A stretch of 64,000 nucleotides of DNA, taken from assembly GCA_052043515.1 (NCBI GenBank), contig JBQEQX010000001.1:620001-684000 (forward strand). The letters are read 5' to 3'. This document shows, in pieces, positions 1 through 11,320 of this stretch. Each line of letters starts with the position of its first letter. Position 1 is the first letter of the stretch. Origin of the DNA: Ehrlichia sp052043515 (GTDB taxonomy: Bacteria > Pseudomonadota > Alphaproteobacteria > Rickettsiales > Anaplasmataceae). The notes beneath the pieces are model-generated. The model worked only from the letters and a program-made list of their open reading frames with translations, did not search any database and was not told the DNA's origin. A program made the translations under genes and the position numbers.

Positions 1-793
1 GTGGATGATTTAGACTTGCTTGAAATGTTGAAGTTTTATCATGAAAATGGAGTTGATTGTACATTGGAAAGTGGGCATAGTAATGGTACATTGACAAATG
101 AAAACCCATGTTTACGGAGTGATAGCAGTAGTATGCAGTATAGTCTCATAAGAGAAGAAACAGGAATAAAAGGGAATGCTGAAAGTTACCATCTATTAAA
201 AGCACAAAGTATTGCTGAACAGTGTAGTACCGTGCAGCAATTAAGAAGTGCTATTGAGTCCTTTGATGGATGTGATCTTAAGAATTTGGCAACGAATACT
301 GTTTTTGCTGATGGTAATCCAGATGCGAAAATGATGTTGATAGGAGAGGCACCAGGTGCAAATGAGGATTTAAAGGGAATACCATTTTGTGGTGCCAGTG
401 GTATGTTACTTGATAAAATGTTAAATGCGATAGGTTTTGATAGAACTACTGTATACATTAGTAATGCCGTATTTTGGCGCCCTCCTGGTAATAGAAGACC
501 AACGGATTTTGAGATAGCTGTATGTAAGCCTTTTTGTGGAAAAACATATTGCTTTAGTTATGCCTAAAATGCTGGTATTAGTAGGTAGTACTGCATGTTA
601 TGCTGTGCTTGATTCCAAAAATCCTATATCTAAACTTAGGGGGAGATTTCATTTATATAGCAATCAGTTTCTACGACATGGCATTACTACGGGTATCATA
701 TTTCATCCTTCATACTTATTACGTCAACCTATGCAAAAACGCATTGCTTGGGAAGATTTAAAACAGATTAAAAGTTGTTTTGATAAATTGTGA
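1..793 (+). CDS. Uracil-DNA glycosylase, family 4/SPO1-polymerase-like (frameshifted, possibly 5' partial)
   Basis: The protein removes uracil from DNA in base-excision repair. A variable N-terminus of about 85 residues leads into FDGCDLKNLATNTVFADGNP, then the water-activating loop GEAPG (about residues 114-118), the WRPPGNRRPT segment and, after the shift, the C-terminal HPSYLL motif. This is the alphaproteobacterial form of the family. The reading frame breaks in the T5 run at 531-535, where one surplus T would be removed to join CKPF to VEKHIALV. The repaired length is 263 aa, normal for the family. The first codon is GTG at base 1, so the true start may lie outside the window. Confidence 0.85.
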
Positions 794-1541
794 ACTCTAT
801 ATTTGTTATATCGGAGTCTAGATTTTCTCATAGTGTAATCTAAGAATTATTTTGTATGAATTTACCTTCTATAAATTTGTGGTTTTTTTGGTAATTTTTA
901 GTGGCAGAAAGGGGATTTGAGCTGTAATAGTTGATGGGTTTATTTGAATGGGCACTAATTTTGTTTAGTATACTGAGTTGAACGATGACAGTTCTTTTAG
1001 ATCAAAGTTGTTTGTATTAAAAATTCATTAAAAAAATTCCTATGATTATAAAGTGAAGTAAAAACAATCGAGCTACGAGTGATTAGGTATAGGCTTATGT
1101 ATTCTTAAATGTAGCGTATAATAAAATTTTCTAGTACGTAAGTAATTATGTGTTTTACTCACATTACCAAAAAAACTTGAGGTTGTTACATAATAACTTT
1201 TTTCAAAAAAGTTTTGTGTGATGAGCATATGAGCAGAAAAGCAGAATTTTTTATACAATGTAAATTTTAGTAACTGAGAAAAATTTGACGGCGAGTCATA
1301 TCCATTTTAATAAGTAGTTAAGGAACAAGATATTTCAAGGCATTGTTTAAGATCTAAATAATGTGAATTTATAATAATCAACTCTTGATTTAAAATCAGC
1401 CTACTTGTAGATAATTTAAGTTGTATACCCTTTAGTGTAGATTGTACTCCAATAGAAAATACAACAGCTAATTTAAGTTATACTGTGGTTGATAGCTTGA
1501 TTATAATAAGTTTCTTTTCATAATCTCCTTTCTGATTACTC
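794..1541. other. Intergenic gap, nothing recognised
   Basis: This AT-rich stretch of about 750 bases lies between the converging glycosylase gene and recF. The only open frame over 60 codons (reverse strand, 1073-1258) has no recognisable domain and a composition like random AT-rich DNA. I see no tRNA, no long repeat and no clear terminator. Confidence 0.5.
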
Positions 1542-2657
1542 TTATGGTAACAACGTTACTGTATTATTTATTACGTGAAAAAGCTTAAAATGTTCTTTGC
1601 ATTTTAATTTATGTCGTTTAAGATCAATATCTGTTAACCATACTTGACATTTTATATCCATCATTGTCTCTAGTAATTTTTCTTGATGATACGTGTCCAA
1701 ATGGGACATTACATCGTCTAGTAGAAGTATGGGATACTCTCCGGTGTTTTGTTTGGCCAGAACAGATGATAGGATTAATGACAGTAAGAGAACTTTTTGT
1801 TCTCCAGTTGAGCAATTATTTGCCACTAAATTTTTTCTGAGTGAAATATTTGAAAATTATCATTGTGAACTCCAAAATTTACTAAATTACTTAATGAATC
1901 TTTAGTTCTGTTGTTTTTTTAAGTGTTCTTTATAAATTTCAACAGAATTTTCGTGACTGAGTAAGTCAAACACTTGACTCTGAATTTTTATAATCGCTTT
2001 TAAGAGAGAATATGGTGTACTATTTTTAAGCAAAGAGTCTTGTAACGTTTGTAGGACCTTAAAGCGCACACGTGAAATATGTATACCATTTTCTGCAATG
2101 ATGCTTTCTAAGCCAGATAACCACAAATTATCCAATGGGTTGTTACGTAATAATTTGCTTCTTTCTTGTTTTGCTTTATTATACTTTATTATATATGAAG
2201 CATATTTGATGTCAAAAATATGTGCTATTCTATCAAAAAATTTTAATCTTTCGCTTTGCGATTTAAAAAAAATGTGATCTAGTTGCGGAATTAGCCATAC
2301 TATATTTGTAATTTTGTGTAATGTGATATAGCTTTGATTTTTATTACTAATTAATATGGAACGTTTATTGTTGCTTCTTGAGATCGTAATTGGGTAAATA
2401 CCATTTTGCGTGTGTATTTGATATGAAATACTCCACGGAGAGTTGGAAGAACTGTTTTGCATGGTTTCCGCATTTACTCCTCTAATACCAGTGCCTTTTG
2501 ATAATAGAGAGATGGATTCTAATATATTTGTTTTTCCTGTACCATTTTTTCCAAGTAGTACAACTGATTTGTTAGAAGTGTCTATTTCTAGATTTGAGTA
2601 ATTACGAAAGTTTATCAATTTTAAATGACTTATATGAGATCTTTCTGTATATAGCAT
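1542..2657 (-). CDS. recF: DNA replication and repair protein RecF (two compensating shifts)
   Basis: RecF is an SMC-like ATPase that helps load RecA at single-strand gaps. The N-terminus has LINFRNYSN and the Walker A loop GKNGTGKTN (about residues 36-44). The C-terminus carries the ABC signature-like STGEQK and Walker B LLLDDVMSHLD. One surplus base in the run 1914-1920 and one missing base in 1831-1836 cancel out, so both ends are in the same frame but the middle 28 codons are not. The repaired length is 371 aa, as expected for the family. Both shifts sit in homopolymers and look like sequence errors. Confidence 0.9.
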
Positions 2658-3081
2658 TTGCTAGTAATCCTTTTTTCTCGAAATGGAAATTCTGTACACT
2701 TATATCATTTTTTTTTCAAAAACTACTACTTATTTTGCCTGATGTAGATTTTATCATAGTGTTTAATTCGAGTAGAGTACATTTGGCTGTTTTCACTTCT
2801 GTTTTTGAAACTGAGCATTAGTACTTTAAGTATTTATCATAAAAAAGCATTAATGTGGACAGTAACCTCATGCGCTTCTGTGTATGTTACTTTAATGATA
2901 TTTAACATGTCAATAAGAAATGGTGAGTAGTATCTCTAAATACAACCTTAGTAGAACAGTTATGGTGCATTGTTTAAAGACATGATATTTTTACTTAAAA
3001 AAGTATATCTTAGAAAAAATTTTGGCTCAAGCTGCTTTATATGTGTTCATCATATTTTTTTATTACTAAAATTGATTAAGC
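2658..3081. other. Intergenic gap, nothing recognised
   Basis: About 420 AT-rich bases separate recF from argF, both on the reverse strand. Short open frames on the forward strand (2594-2821, 2970-3188) overlap the flanking genes and show no domain, so I treat them as shadows. A recF promoter should lie here, but I cannot point to convincing -35/-10 boxes. Confidence 0.45.
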
Positions 3082-3999
3082 TTACAACAAGTTTAAACAC
3101 CATAGCACAATTGCCTTCTGAATATGCAACCTGTTTTCTGCTTCATCAAATATGTAAGAATTTGGTCCATCTATTATTTCAGATGTAACTTCTTCACCCC
3201 TGTGTGCAGGTAAGCAATGTAAAAACATATGGTTAGGTTTGGCTTGTTTGAGAAGACCAGTGTTAACTTGGTAGTTAAAAAACTCAGTTTTGATGTTATT
3301 TTCAGAACCCATCGAAATCCAAGAATCTGTGGTTATTATGTCTGCATCTGAAATAATATTGTAAGGATCTTTATCGTAGACTATGTTAGTTCCTTTCTCT
3401 TTTGCCCACTGAAGTAACAATTCAAGATTTCTTGAGTATTCTAAAGTTGAGATATTCAGCTTAAAGTTTAGTATTGTTGCAGCATGTATCCAGGATACTA
3501 ACATATTATTGAAATCACCAATCCAACTTACCGTAGCATTTTCTATGGAACCCATTTTTTCTTCGTAGGTCATGACATCAGCTAAAACTTGGCATGGATG
3601 ACTATGTTGTGTGAGACTATTAATTACTGAAACAGTGCTATATTTAACTAGTTCAAGCAGAGCATTATGATCTAATATCCTTATTACTATTAAGTCAACA
3701 TAGCGCGATAAAACTTTAGCTGTGTCATAAATAGATTCTCCTCTTATTAATTGAGTATCTGTTTGATTTAAAATAATTGAGCTCCCTCCTAATTGATTAA
3801 TTCCTACTTCAAATGATACTCTTGTACGAGTAGATGGTTGAAGGAATATTAAAGCTATGTTTTTATTTTGTAGACGTTTACTATATTGTTTAGGGTTTTG
3901 TTTGATTGTAGAACCATAACTCAAAATCGTCCTCAGCTCTTCTTTTGTATGCAAATTAAGGTCTATAAAAGAATGAGAATTTTGTTGTTGTCTGTTCAT
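3082..3999 (-). CDS. argF: Ornithine carbamoyltransferase
   Basis: The enzyme makes citrulline from ornithine and carbamoyl phosphate in arginine synthesis. The carbamoyl-phosphate loop STRTR is at residues 56-60, HPCQ at 134-137 and the ornithine-site HCLPAHR at 261-267. These are the hallmarks that separate OTCase from aspartate carbamoyltransferase. The 305-aa length is normal and the frame is intact. The start at 3999 follows a tiny membrane-protein frame (4018-4125) by 18 bases, so the two may share a transcript. Confidence 0.96.
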   Translation of the reverse strand: MNRQQQNSHSFIDLNLHTKEELRTILSYGSTIKQNPKQYSKRLQNKNIALIFLQPSTRTRVSFEVGINQLGGSSIILNQTDTQLIRGESIYDTAKVLSRYVDLIVIRILDHNALLELVKYSTVSVINSLTQHSHPCQVLADVMTYEEKMGSIENATVSWIGDFNNMLVSWIHAATILNFKLNISTLEYSRNLELLLQWAKEKGTNIVYDKDPYNIISDADIITTDSWISMGSENNIKTEFFNYQVNTGLLKQAKPNHMFLHCLPAHRGEEVTSEIIDGPNSYIFDEAENRLHIQKAIVLWCLNLL

Positions 4000-4017
4000 A
4001 ACACTCTATAACCCATT

Positions 4018-4125
4018 CTAAAACTTCACTTTTACTATTGATGTAAAAAACAGTACCACTACCAGAATTATTAACAGAACCAAAAGAACATAGTTTTTAC
4101 TTTTCTTATCTTTCGACGTATTCAC
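4018..4125 (-). CDS. Putative 35-aa single-pass membrane protein
   Basis: A GTG-started frame encodes a basic N-terminus (NTSKDKKSKNY), one strongly hydrophobic stretch of about 20 residues (VLLVLLIILVVVLFFTSIV) and a short basic tail. This layout resembles the tiny cytochrome-oxidase-assembly-type proteins of alphaproteobacteria, but the similarity is only architectural and I do not name it. It ends 18 bases before argF on the same strand. The start codon and its expression are uncertain. Confidence 0.4.
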   Translation of the reverse strand: MNTSKDKKSKNYVLLVLLIILVVVLFFTSIVKVKF

Positions 4126-4339
4126 CGGAAAATGCCTTTTTGTGTAAACGAGATAACCATGAGAGATGCATTTAGCATAAAATGTGCTTGATGTCAATAA
4201 CAGAAAAAATTTTTACTTGTGTATATTAAGCGTACCATACTTAAGATACCCAATGGATTATGAGGCATGGCATAAAACTCGGATATACACAAGGCCTAGC
4301 TGTAAGTGTAAAAGTACATTGGAATGCTTACAAGATTTA

Positions 4340-4660
4340 TTATTGAGAAAAGTATCCTTTTAGTGAATACCATAAACCTTTGAAAAAATTAGGTTGTTTT
4401 GTTTTTAGAAAGTCATCTTGTGACGTATCTACTCCATATATAATCTCTTCTGATACATCAGATTCTACTTTTTTAAGATTTATTGAATTAAACACACCCT
4501 GCTGTACATCCTGTGTAGGTTCTTGAAATGTCGATGTGGCTTGAGTTTGTTTTTTAGGCATACATTTAGTAGTTGTATCAGTGGTATTTTTTCTCCTTTT
4601 AGTAGTCTTAGTGGTTTTTTTTATTTCATCATTTGATAGTGGGTTTTTTACGCTTTCCAT
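4340..4660 (-). CDS. Hypothetical Lys/Thr-rich protein, probably lineage specific
   Basis: The 106-aa product is not recognised. The first 45 residues are rich in Lys and Thr with a basic KRRK cluster near residue 21. The middle is Gln/Thr rich, and the end (PNFFKGLWYSLKGYFS) is aromatic and amphipathic. No signal peptide or membrane helix is seen. A small, basic, low-complexity protein of this kind in an intracellular bacterium may be a secreted candidate, but nothing in the neighbourhood supports that. It stands alone between argF and polA. Confidence 0.6.
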   Translation of the reverse strand: MESVKNPLSNDEIKKTTKTTKRRKNTTDTTTKCMPKKQTQATSTFQEPTQDVQQGVFNSINLKKVESDVSEEIIYGVDTSQDDFLKTKQPNFFKGLWYSLKGYFSQ

Positions 4661-4949
4661 ATTAGTACACCTGTGTTTTACTTGATAAAGATGATAGTAT
4701 TGTTTTATTAACTAATGGATAACTTAAATGTACAGAGAGTATTGCTTTGGCAAATTTGTATTCTTTGTACTTTAGTATATTTTTTGGAGTATGTGCTGTT
4801 TTTTATAAATTCTACTATACCAAATTTGTAAAAAAATGCTATAATCGCTTCCGGACCTTAGTTTTATGAAATTATGTTGTGTTAAGGAAATTTGTTTCAT
4901 AATATGAAGTTCTGTAGGAGTGGATTTTCATTTATTTATCCTCTAATGA

Positions 4950-7541
4950 ATGCGTGTTTTTACAATTATAGATGCTTATGGGTTGCTTTTTAGAGCGTAT
5001 TATGCTTTGCCTAATCTTAATACTTCCTATGGCCTGCCTGTTGGTGGGGCTTATGGCTTTATAAAAATTTTTCTTAAATATCTAGAAAAGCATAGCACGG
5101 ATTATTTGGTTGTTGTATTTGATACAGGCAAAAAAAATTTTCGTCATAGCATATATCCAAGATATAAAAGTAATCGTCCTAAGCTTCCTGATGGTTTAAC
5201 GTTACAATTTCCGTTGTTGAGAGAGGCTGTTAATGCTTTTAATATAACATCTGAGGAGGTTATAGGATATGAAGCTGATGATGTAATAGCAACTTTAAGT
5301 AGAAATTATAGTCAGTTTAAAGATATTAAGGTTATAATTGTTACGTCAGATAAAGATCTATTACAGCTTTTAAAAACTAATATTCGTATATTTGACCCCA
5401 TAAAAAATAAATATATTGAGGAAGAGGATGTACAGAGTAAGTTTGGGGTGTTGTCGCATCAGCTATTAGATTTTTTATCTTTAACTGGTGATGCATCAGA
5501 TAATATACCTGGAGTGCCAGGTATTGGGGTTAAGACAGCCGCAACATTACTCAATGACTTTGGATCATTGGATGATTTGTTACTGCGTTCACATGAAATT
5601 AAAAAAAGTAAATGTCGCGAATCAATTATTCAGTATGGAGATCAGGCGATCTTGTCTCGTAAATTGGTGACTTTGTGTGATACAATTAGTATGGATGTGG
5701 ACCTAGAAAAATATGTTTTCCGAATTCCTGATACTCAAAAGTTAACCAAGTTTTTTAAAAAAATATGAACTTCAGTCCTTAACCGATAGGGTTAACAAGA
5801 TTTTAAAAATTGGTTCTTCTAGCTTTTCTAATAAGTATACTAACGATGATCACAAAATCATTGCTGACAGCAGAGGTGTATTCTACTGTTCAGAAAAACT
5901 TAGGGTATTTATTGAGAACTGTAAAGATGAAGGAGTAGTGGCGTTGCATGTAGAGATGTCTGATAGTAGTATTAACAGCATGTCGTTATCTTATAGAAAA
6001 GATGTTTTATTTTATATTGATAAAGCTCATATAAATGATGCATTAGAACTTATTAAACCTATTTTTAGTTTAAGCTATGTATTGAAGATATTATATGATG
6101 TTAAAGCTTTGTTGAAAATTATTCCTGAGATTAATATTGTAGCTTTTGATGACATTATGATAATGGCGTATGCTTTAGATGCAGGTGTGCATGAGCATTC
6201 ATTACAGAGTATAATTGATCGTAATGTAGAACAAAGCATTGCTAAAACAGATATGGCTGCTACGACTTTATTATTGTTGCATTGTATACTAAAAAAAAAT
6301 TACTTAAAAAATCAATTGTATACTATTTATGAAAGATTTGAAAAACCGCTAATCAATGTTTTAGACAGTATAGAAAAGGTAGGGATATTAGTTAATGTTG
6401 ACATTTTAGAGACATTATCATCTGCTTTCTCAAAGAAAATTGATACATTAGAGGGTAATATATACAAGCTTTCAGGTACAGAGTTTAATATAGCATCTTC
6501 AAAACAGTTGGGAAGTATATTATTTAATAAAATGGGTATAAAAAAAGGGTAGAAAATTAAGTTCTGGTAATTATAGTACAGATTCGGAAGTTTTAAGTGA
6601 GCTTGCAGTCAACGGAATTGAGATAGCTGGTGAAATATTAAAATGGCGCCATTTTACAAAATTAAAAAAATACTTATACTAGTGCTTTAGTAAGACAAAT
6701 AGATAGTAATAGTGGCAGGGTACATACTTTTTATTCTATGGTATCCACCACTACTGGTAGATTAAGTTCAAGTAATCCCAATTTGCAAAATATTCCAGTA
6801 AGAAGTGAAGAAGGTAATTCTGTCAGAAGAGCATTTGTTGCTAGAAAAGGTTTTAAATTAATTTCTGCTGATTATTCACAGATAGAGCTGCGTATAATGG
6901 CTCATATTGCTGATGTAAAAGCGTTTAAAAATGCATTCTCTTCAGATCAGGATATACATTTAATAACGGCAAAGCAGATATTTGAAGTTCGGGATTTAGA
7001 CAAAAACCTAAGAAGGAAAGCGAAATCAATAAATTTTGGTATAATTTATGGTATGAGTCCATTTGGTTTAGCTAAACAGCTTGGTGTTAGTAGATCAGAA
7101 GCAGTTACATATATTGATAACTATTTTAAATCTTATCCAGAGATTCAATCTTATATGGAAAACATAAAAATTTATGCACAGACTTATGGTTATACTAGAA
7201 CTATTTTTGGTAGGAAATGTTTTATTAAAGATATTAATAGTAGCAATACTGCAGCTAAAAATTTTTCTGAAAGAGCAGCTATTAATGCTCCTTTACAGGG
7301 AACGTCAGCTGATATAATAAAGATGTCAATGATACGTTTATTCGATCAATTAAAAACCGGATCTATTGTTCTTCAGGTCCATGATGAGTTGCTGTTTGAA
7401 ATATCAGAAGATAGTATAGATAGTACAATAAAAATAGTAAAAGAAGTTATGGAAGGTGTTGTCGAGTTGTCAGTACCGTTGAAGGTTGATATAAATATAG
7501 GTGACAACTGGGCTGACTTGGTTAAGTATGATAAATTATAA
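4950..7541 (+). CDS. polA: DNA polymerase I (three frameshifts)
   Basis: PolA carries out Okazaki fragment maturation and repair synthesis. The N-terminal 5'-3' exonuclease starts MRVFTIIDAYGLLFRAYYAL and contains DTGKKNFRH, EADDVIATLSR and the helix-hairpin-helix GVPGIGVKTAATLL. The middle exonuclease-like domain appears degenerate. The polymerase domain has motif A (SADYSQIELRIMAH), motif B (RRKAKSINFGIIYG) and motif C (LQVHDELLFE). One surplus base lies in each of the runs 5757-5763, 6540-6549 and 6664-6670, and together they restore the original frame. The repaired protein is 862 aa. A TATAAT box at 4840-4845 could serve as the -10, but no good -35 is seen. Confidence 0.93.
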
Positions 7542-8146
7542 TGTAAGGTTACTTAACATGTGGTTGCAATAAAACATTTTTTATTCTAATTGAGAAAACC
7601 AAAATCTCAGAAATCTAATTATTTATTACTGAGATACGGCAAGCAATAGCGTAATTCAATGAACCGGTGAATTATATAAGCTTTGGCAAGTTATTAGATT
7701 AATTTAACACTGTATACAAAATATAAATAGTAGGTTGGATGCGATTAAGTAAATGAAAAAGTATGTAAAAATATGCTGGATACATTGAAGAAGAGTTGCT
7801 TTTTAACAGTGGCCTCTGATAATAATGTTGTCACAATATGCCAATTTGTAAAACTAAAACAATTATAGTTTTACGGTTCATTATAAATAATGGGTGTGGT
7901 ATGTTCAATGTTTTAGTAATGGATTTCATTATTGATGTACCAGTATGAAAATGAATGTGCTAGCAATATTAAGTATGATTTATTACTGCTGAAAACTTTA
8001 AATAAGAGTGATGAAATATTTGTGCGATTGGTTGTAAAACTAAATCACTTATCTTTTTTTGTAGACTTGAAAGTTATTGTAGATTTAATAATATGTAGAT
8101 ATAGCTTGGAATTGCCGTGCAAATAGGAAAAAATAATTTGAAGAAA
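7542..8146. other. Intergenic gap with a weak inverted repeat
   Basis: About 600 bases follow polA. A 7-base inverted repeat (ATCTCAG and CTGAGAT, about 7608-7640) with a long AT-rich loop could be a weak terminator. A 64-codon forward frame at 7932-8126 overlaps the rpe leader and has no domain. No other feature is seen. Confidence 0.4.
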
Positions 8147-8823
8147 ATGAAAAAAGCTGTCGAAATATCCAGTTCAATCTTATCAGGAGATTTTGCTAAT
8201 TTGGGCAGATCTGTGAAAATACTAACAAATGCGGGTGTGGATTACATTCATATAGATGTAATGGATGGTAATTTTGTTCCTAATATTAGTATAGGGCCAG
8301 TTGTTGTGTCTGCAATTCGAAAGTATACAACCATTCCATTTGATGTACATTTAATGATTAATTCTCCTGGTAATTATATTGAAGATTTTGTGAATGCAGG
8401 TGCAGATATGATAACTGTGCACGCAGAATCTGAGATACATTTAGATCGTGTTATAAAAAAATTAAATCTTACGGAAAAAGTGCTGGGTTGTCACTTGTTC
8501 CAACATCTCACTACAGTATTTTAGAATATATTATTTTTGAACTTGATCTTATATTAGTAATGACTGTAAATCCTGGTTTTGGGGGACAACAGTTTATTTC
8601 ATCTCAATTAAATAAGATCTTATGTATTCGTGATATGATAGAAAAATACTCTTTAAAAACCAAGATAGCTGTGGACGGAGGTATTAATGTTGAAAATGCT
8701 GAAAGCATAGTTAAAGCTGGGGCTGATATTTTAGTTGTTGGATCTGCAATTTTTAAGGCACATGATATGTTGGGTTATGTAAAACAACTTAAATCTTTTT
8801 ACAGGCTTTGTTATCATCAGTGA
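8147..8823 (+). CDS. rpe: Ribulose-phosphate 3-epimerase (one frameshift)
   Basis: The enzyme interconverts ribulose 5-phosphate and xylulose 5-phosphate in the pentose phosphate pathway. The (beta/alpha)8 barrel motifs are present: SSSILSGDFANLG, HIDVMDGNFVPN, DVHLM, MTVNPGFGGQ and AVDGGIN. The frame breaks in the A5 run 8475-8479, where one missing A joins TEK to AGLSLVPTSH. The repaired length is 225 aa, normal for the family. I prefer the ATG at 8147 over the GTG at 8117, because it places the conserved start of the barrel directly after a short leader. Confidence 0.92.
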
Positions 8824-9705
8824 TTTGCTATTAATTAGTGATATAGAACGTGCCATTATTAATCTAGGATTTTTTTAAGGAAGGTGGTTGTATTACATGA
8901 AGGATAGTGCCCTTTTGTTATATGTGATGAAATGATTTGATATTTAATCACTTGTTCTAAAAAATAGATTTTATATCCATGTGTATGATTCTATAGTTGC
9001 ATTTTTTAACAGGTTTATGTTATGCACTAAAAGTATTTTAAATACCTTGTTGGTTTAAAATTTGAGTATATATAAATTGCTGCTATAAATTTAGACGATT
9101 AAGTGTGCTTAAGTAATTAAAATAATTAATTAGTCATATTGGTTATGTGATGTACTACTATGACAATATATGCTTTGTGTGCCAAATTTGAAAACAAGAT
9201 TAAACATATACTTATATTATTTTGTTATACATGTTTTATGTTACTTTTTAATGCAGTGCTTACACTGAACGTGATATATATAGTTGATTGTGAATAATTT
9301 TATGGAATATTAAGTATTTTTATATTAACATAATTGCGTGAATGAGGTAGCGAGGTGTTTATTTAAGCATATTACATGGCCATGAGATAAGTGTATGTAC
9401 TTGACTGCTGCTTATGTGTCAATTTTTTTAATTGATGGTTTATAAAGTGATATTTTGGTGGTTGTAGTATTTGTTGAAATTTAAGCAGGGGCTGTTTAGT
9501 TTCATGAACTGGGTTTGGTATGTTAAGAGCTCTAGGGTTATGTTCTAGCAAGATCTCATGCGGGTCAGGGTTTTTTTTGTGCTTTAAACGTGTATAAATG
9601 TTTTTATGTATTCCTTGATAAAATTAATGATAATTGGAAATTTATCATCAGTAGTAGAGAGAGTTGTGATGAGTTAGTGAATATATAATTTGTTTGGTGT
9701 ATTAT
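8824..9705. other. Long intergenic gap, nothing recognised
   Basis: About 880 AT-rich bases separate rpe from mlaE. I looked on both strands for coding frames, including shifted ones, and for tRNA T-loops, and found nothing I can support. Large gaps of this kind are characteristic of Ehrlichia chromosomes. Confidence 0.4.
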
Positions 9706-10502
9706 ATGCGGTTTTTGCGTTTAAATGTTGTATTAGTATGGTTACTAGAAACTGTTGGGAAGTATATAATTGATCTAATCTTTAATATTGGACGCGCTGC
9801 TATTTTCTTCATGAAGTTTGTATATAACTGTTTTGTTCCTCCTTATTATTATGGCGTTATGCTGAAGCAATTTGCGGAAATATTTTTTTTTCTTTACCAA
9901 TAGTAGGTGTGACTGCGGTATTTACTGGTGCAGTTTTAATCTTACAAAATTCTTTGATAATACATAATAAAGTTTCTGGTGATTTTGTTTCTGGTGTAGT
10001 TGTTGTTGCAATTGTAAGAGAATTAGGCCCAGTATTAATTGGTCTTATTATTGCTGGAAGGGTTGGAGCATCTATAGCCGCTGAGATAGGGACTATGCGT
10101 ATTACTGAACAAATAGATGCTTTATTTACGTTGGATACTCACCCGTTTAAATATTTGATAGTTCCACGTATTGTTTCTGCAATGATTGCTATGCCTATGT
10201 TGATTTTATGTGCGGATTTAATAGGTTCTTATGGTGGATATGTAGTTGGTGCGTTTCAACTGGGATATACTCCTGAGATGTATATTAAAGGAGTAATGCA
10301 ATTTTTGCATGTTAAAGATGTTATTTTAGGGGTAATTAAGGCTACGGTATTTGGTTTTATAATATCTTTTATGGGCTGTTATAGCGGCTATTATTGCAAC
10401 GGAGGAGCTAGAGGAGTTGGGATTGCAACGACTTATGTTGTTGTTGTATCGTCTATGCTCATCATTTTATTAAATTATGTTATTACTGTATTCTATTCAT
10501 AG
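9706..10502 (+). CDS. mlaE: MlaE-type ABC transporter permease (one frameshift)
   Basis: This is the inner-membrane permease of the Mla phospholipid transport system, paired with the ATPase encoded 11 bases downstream. The family core is clear: GAVLILQNSL, AIVRELGPVLIGLIIAGRVGASIAAEIGTM and ITEQIDAL, followed by several hydrophobic helices. The frame breaks in the T9 run 9883-9891, where one missing T joins EIFFF to SLPIVGVTAVFTG. The repaired length is 265 aa, typical of the family. I chose ATG 9706 over the upstream TTG and GTG codons because it begins the conserved amphipathic N-terminus. Confidence 0.9.
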
Positions 10503-10513
10503 TAGTTAGTTTT

Positions 10514-11230
10514 ATGAATTATATTTCTTTATCCGATCTACATATAGCTTTTCACGGACATCAAGTGTTGAAAGGAATAAATCTTGATATTGGACATGGA
10601 GAATCGTTAGTTATTGTTGGAGAGTCGGGTAGCGGAAAATCTGTATTAGCAAAAACCATACTAGGTTTAATAGCACCTACCTCTGGTAAAGTTGTAATGA
10701 GTGATGTTGATATTAGTCATGATAAAAGCCTGATAAAAAACTTTGGGGTTTTATTTCAAAATTGTGCGTTGTTTGATAGTTTGACAGTATGTGAAAATAT
10801 TGCGTTTAATTTTTATTATAGATTTAAGTATAATAAAGATTTAGCAAGAAAAATTGCTGCTTCTGGTTTAAGTTTAGTAGGACTTAGCAATGATGTTTTG
10901 GATAAATATCCTATTGAATTATCTGGCGGGATGAAAAAAAGGATAGCATTAGCTAGAGCTATTGTTAGTGAACCTAAAATTATGATACTTGATGAACCAA
11001 CTTCTGGGTTGGATCCAATAATGTCTGACGTTGTAAATGAGATAATCATAAAATGTCACAAAGAATTTAATTTAACAGTGATTACCATTACTCATGATAT
11101 TAACAGTGCGTTTAAAATTGCTAGTAAAATAGCTGTATTATACGATGGCAAGATTATTGCATGCGAATCTGTACAAGATATTAGAAATATAGATAATCAA
11201 TATATTAGGGATTTTATATGTCGTAGTTAG
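10514..11230 (+). CDS. mlaF: MlaF-type ABC transporter ATP-binding protein
   Basis: The protein powers the Mla lipid transporter. It has Walker A GESGSGKS (about residues 37-44), a Q-loop at FQNCALFDSL, the ABC signature LSGGMKKR (about 136-143) and Walker B IMILDEPTSGLDP. At 238 aa it is close to the usual size and has no break. It lies directly after mlaE on the same strand with a short spacer, so the two are probably cotranscribed. The MCE-domain partner MlaD is not in this window. Confidence 0.94.
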   Translation: MNYISLSDLHIAFHGHQVLKGINLDIGHGESLVIVGESGSGKSVLAKTILGLIAPTSGKVVMSDVDISHDKSLIKNFGVLFQNCALFDSLTVCENIAFNFYYRFKYNKDLARKIAASGLSLVGLSNDVLDKYPIELSGGMKKRIALARAIVSEPKIMILDEPTSGLDPIMSDVVNEIIIKCHKEFNLTVITITHDINSAFKIASKIAVLYDGKIIACESVQDIRNIDNQYIRDFICRS

Positions 11231-11267
11231 TGTATTTTTGTGTTATTTGTTTTTAATGATTTTTGTA

Positions 11268-11275
11268 GGGGGGGG
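11268..11275 (+). repeat. G8 homopolymer tract upstream of the ankyrin gene
   Basis: Eight consecutive G residues, followed after one T by GGG, lie 45 bases upstream of the GTG start of the ankyrin membrane protein. A pure G run of this length is conspicuous in a chromosome near 30 percent GC. Such tracts are prone to slipped-strand length change, and its place between mlaF and the ankyrin start would put it in or near a promoter. The exact length is uncertain because this sequence has many homopolymer errors. Confidence 0.6.
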
Positions 11276-11320
11276 TGGGTAGATTACTTCTAATGAAGTT
11301 TTTTGTTATGAGGTGTTAGC

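Noticed and set aside
1073..1258. 61-codon reverse open frame in the gap before recF
   Set aside because: No domain, no ribosome site, composition like background, and no continuation when shifts are allowed.
7932..8126. 64-codon forward frame upstream of rpe
   Set aside because: It overlaps the rpe leader, lacks any recognisable motif and is explained as a chance open frame in AT-rich DNA.
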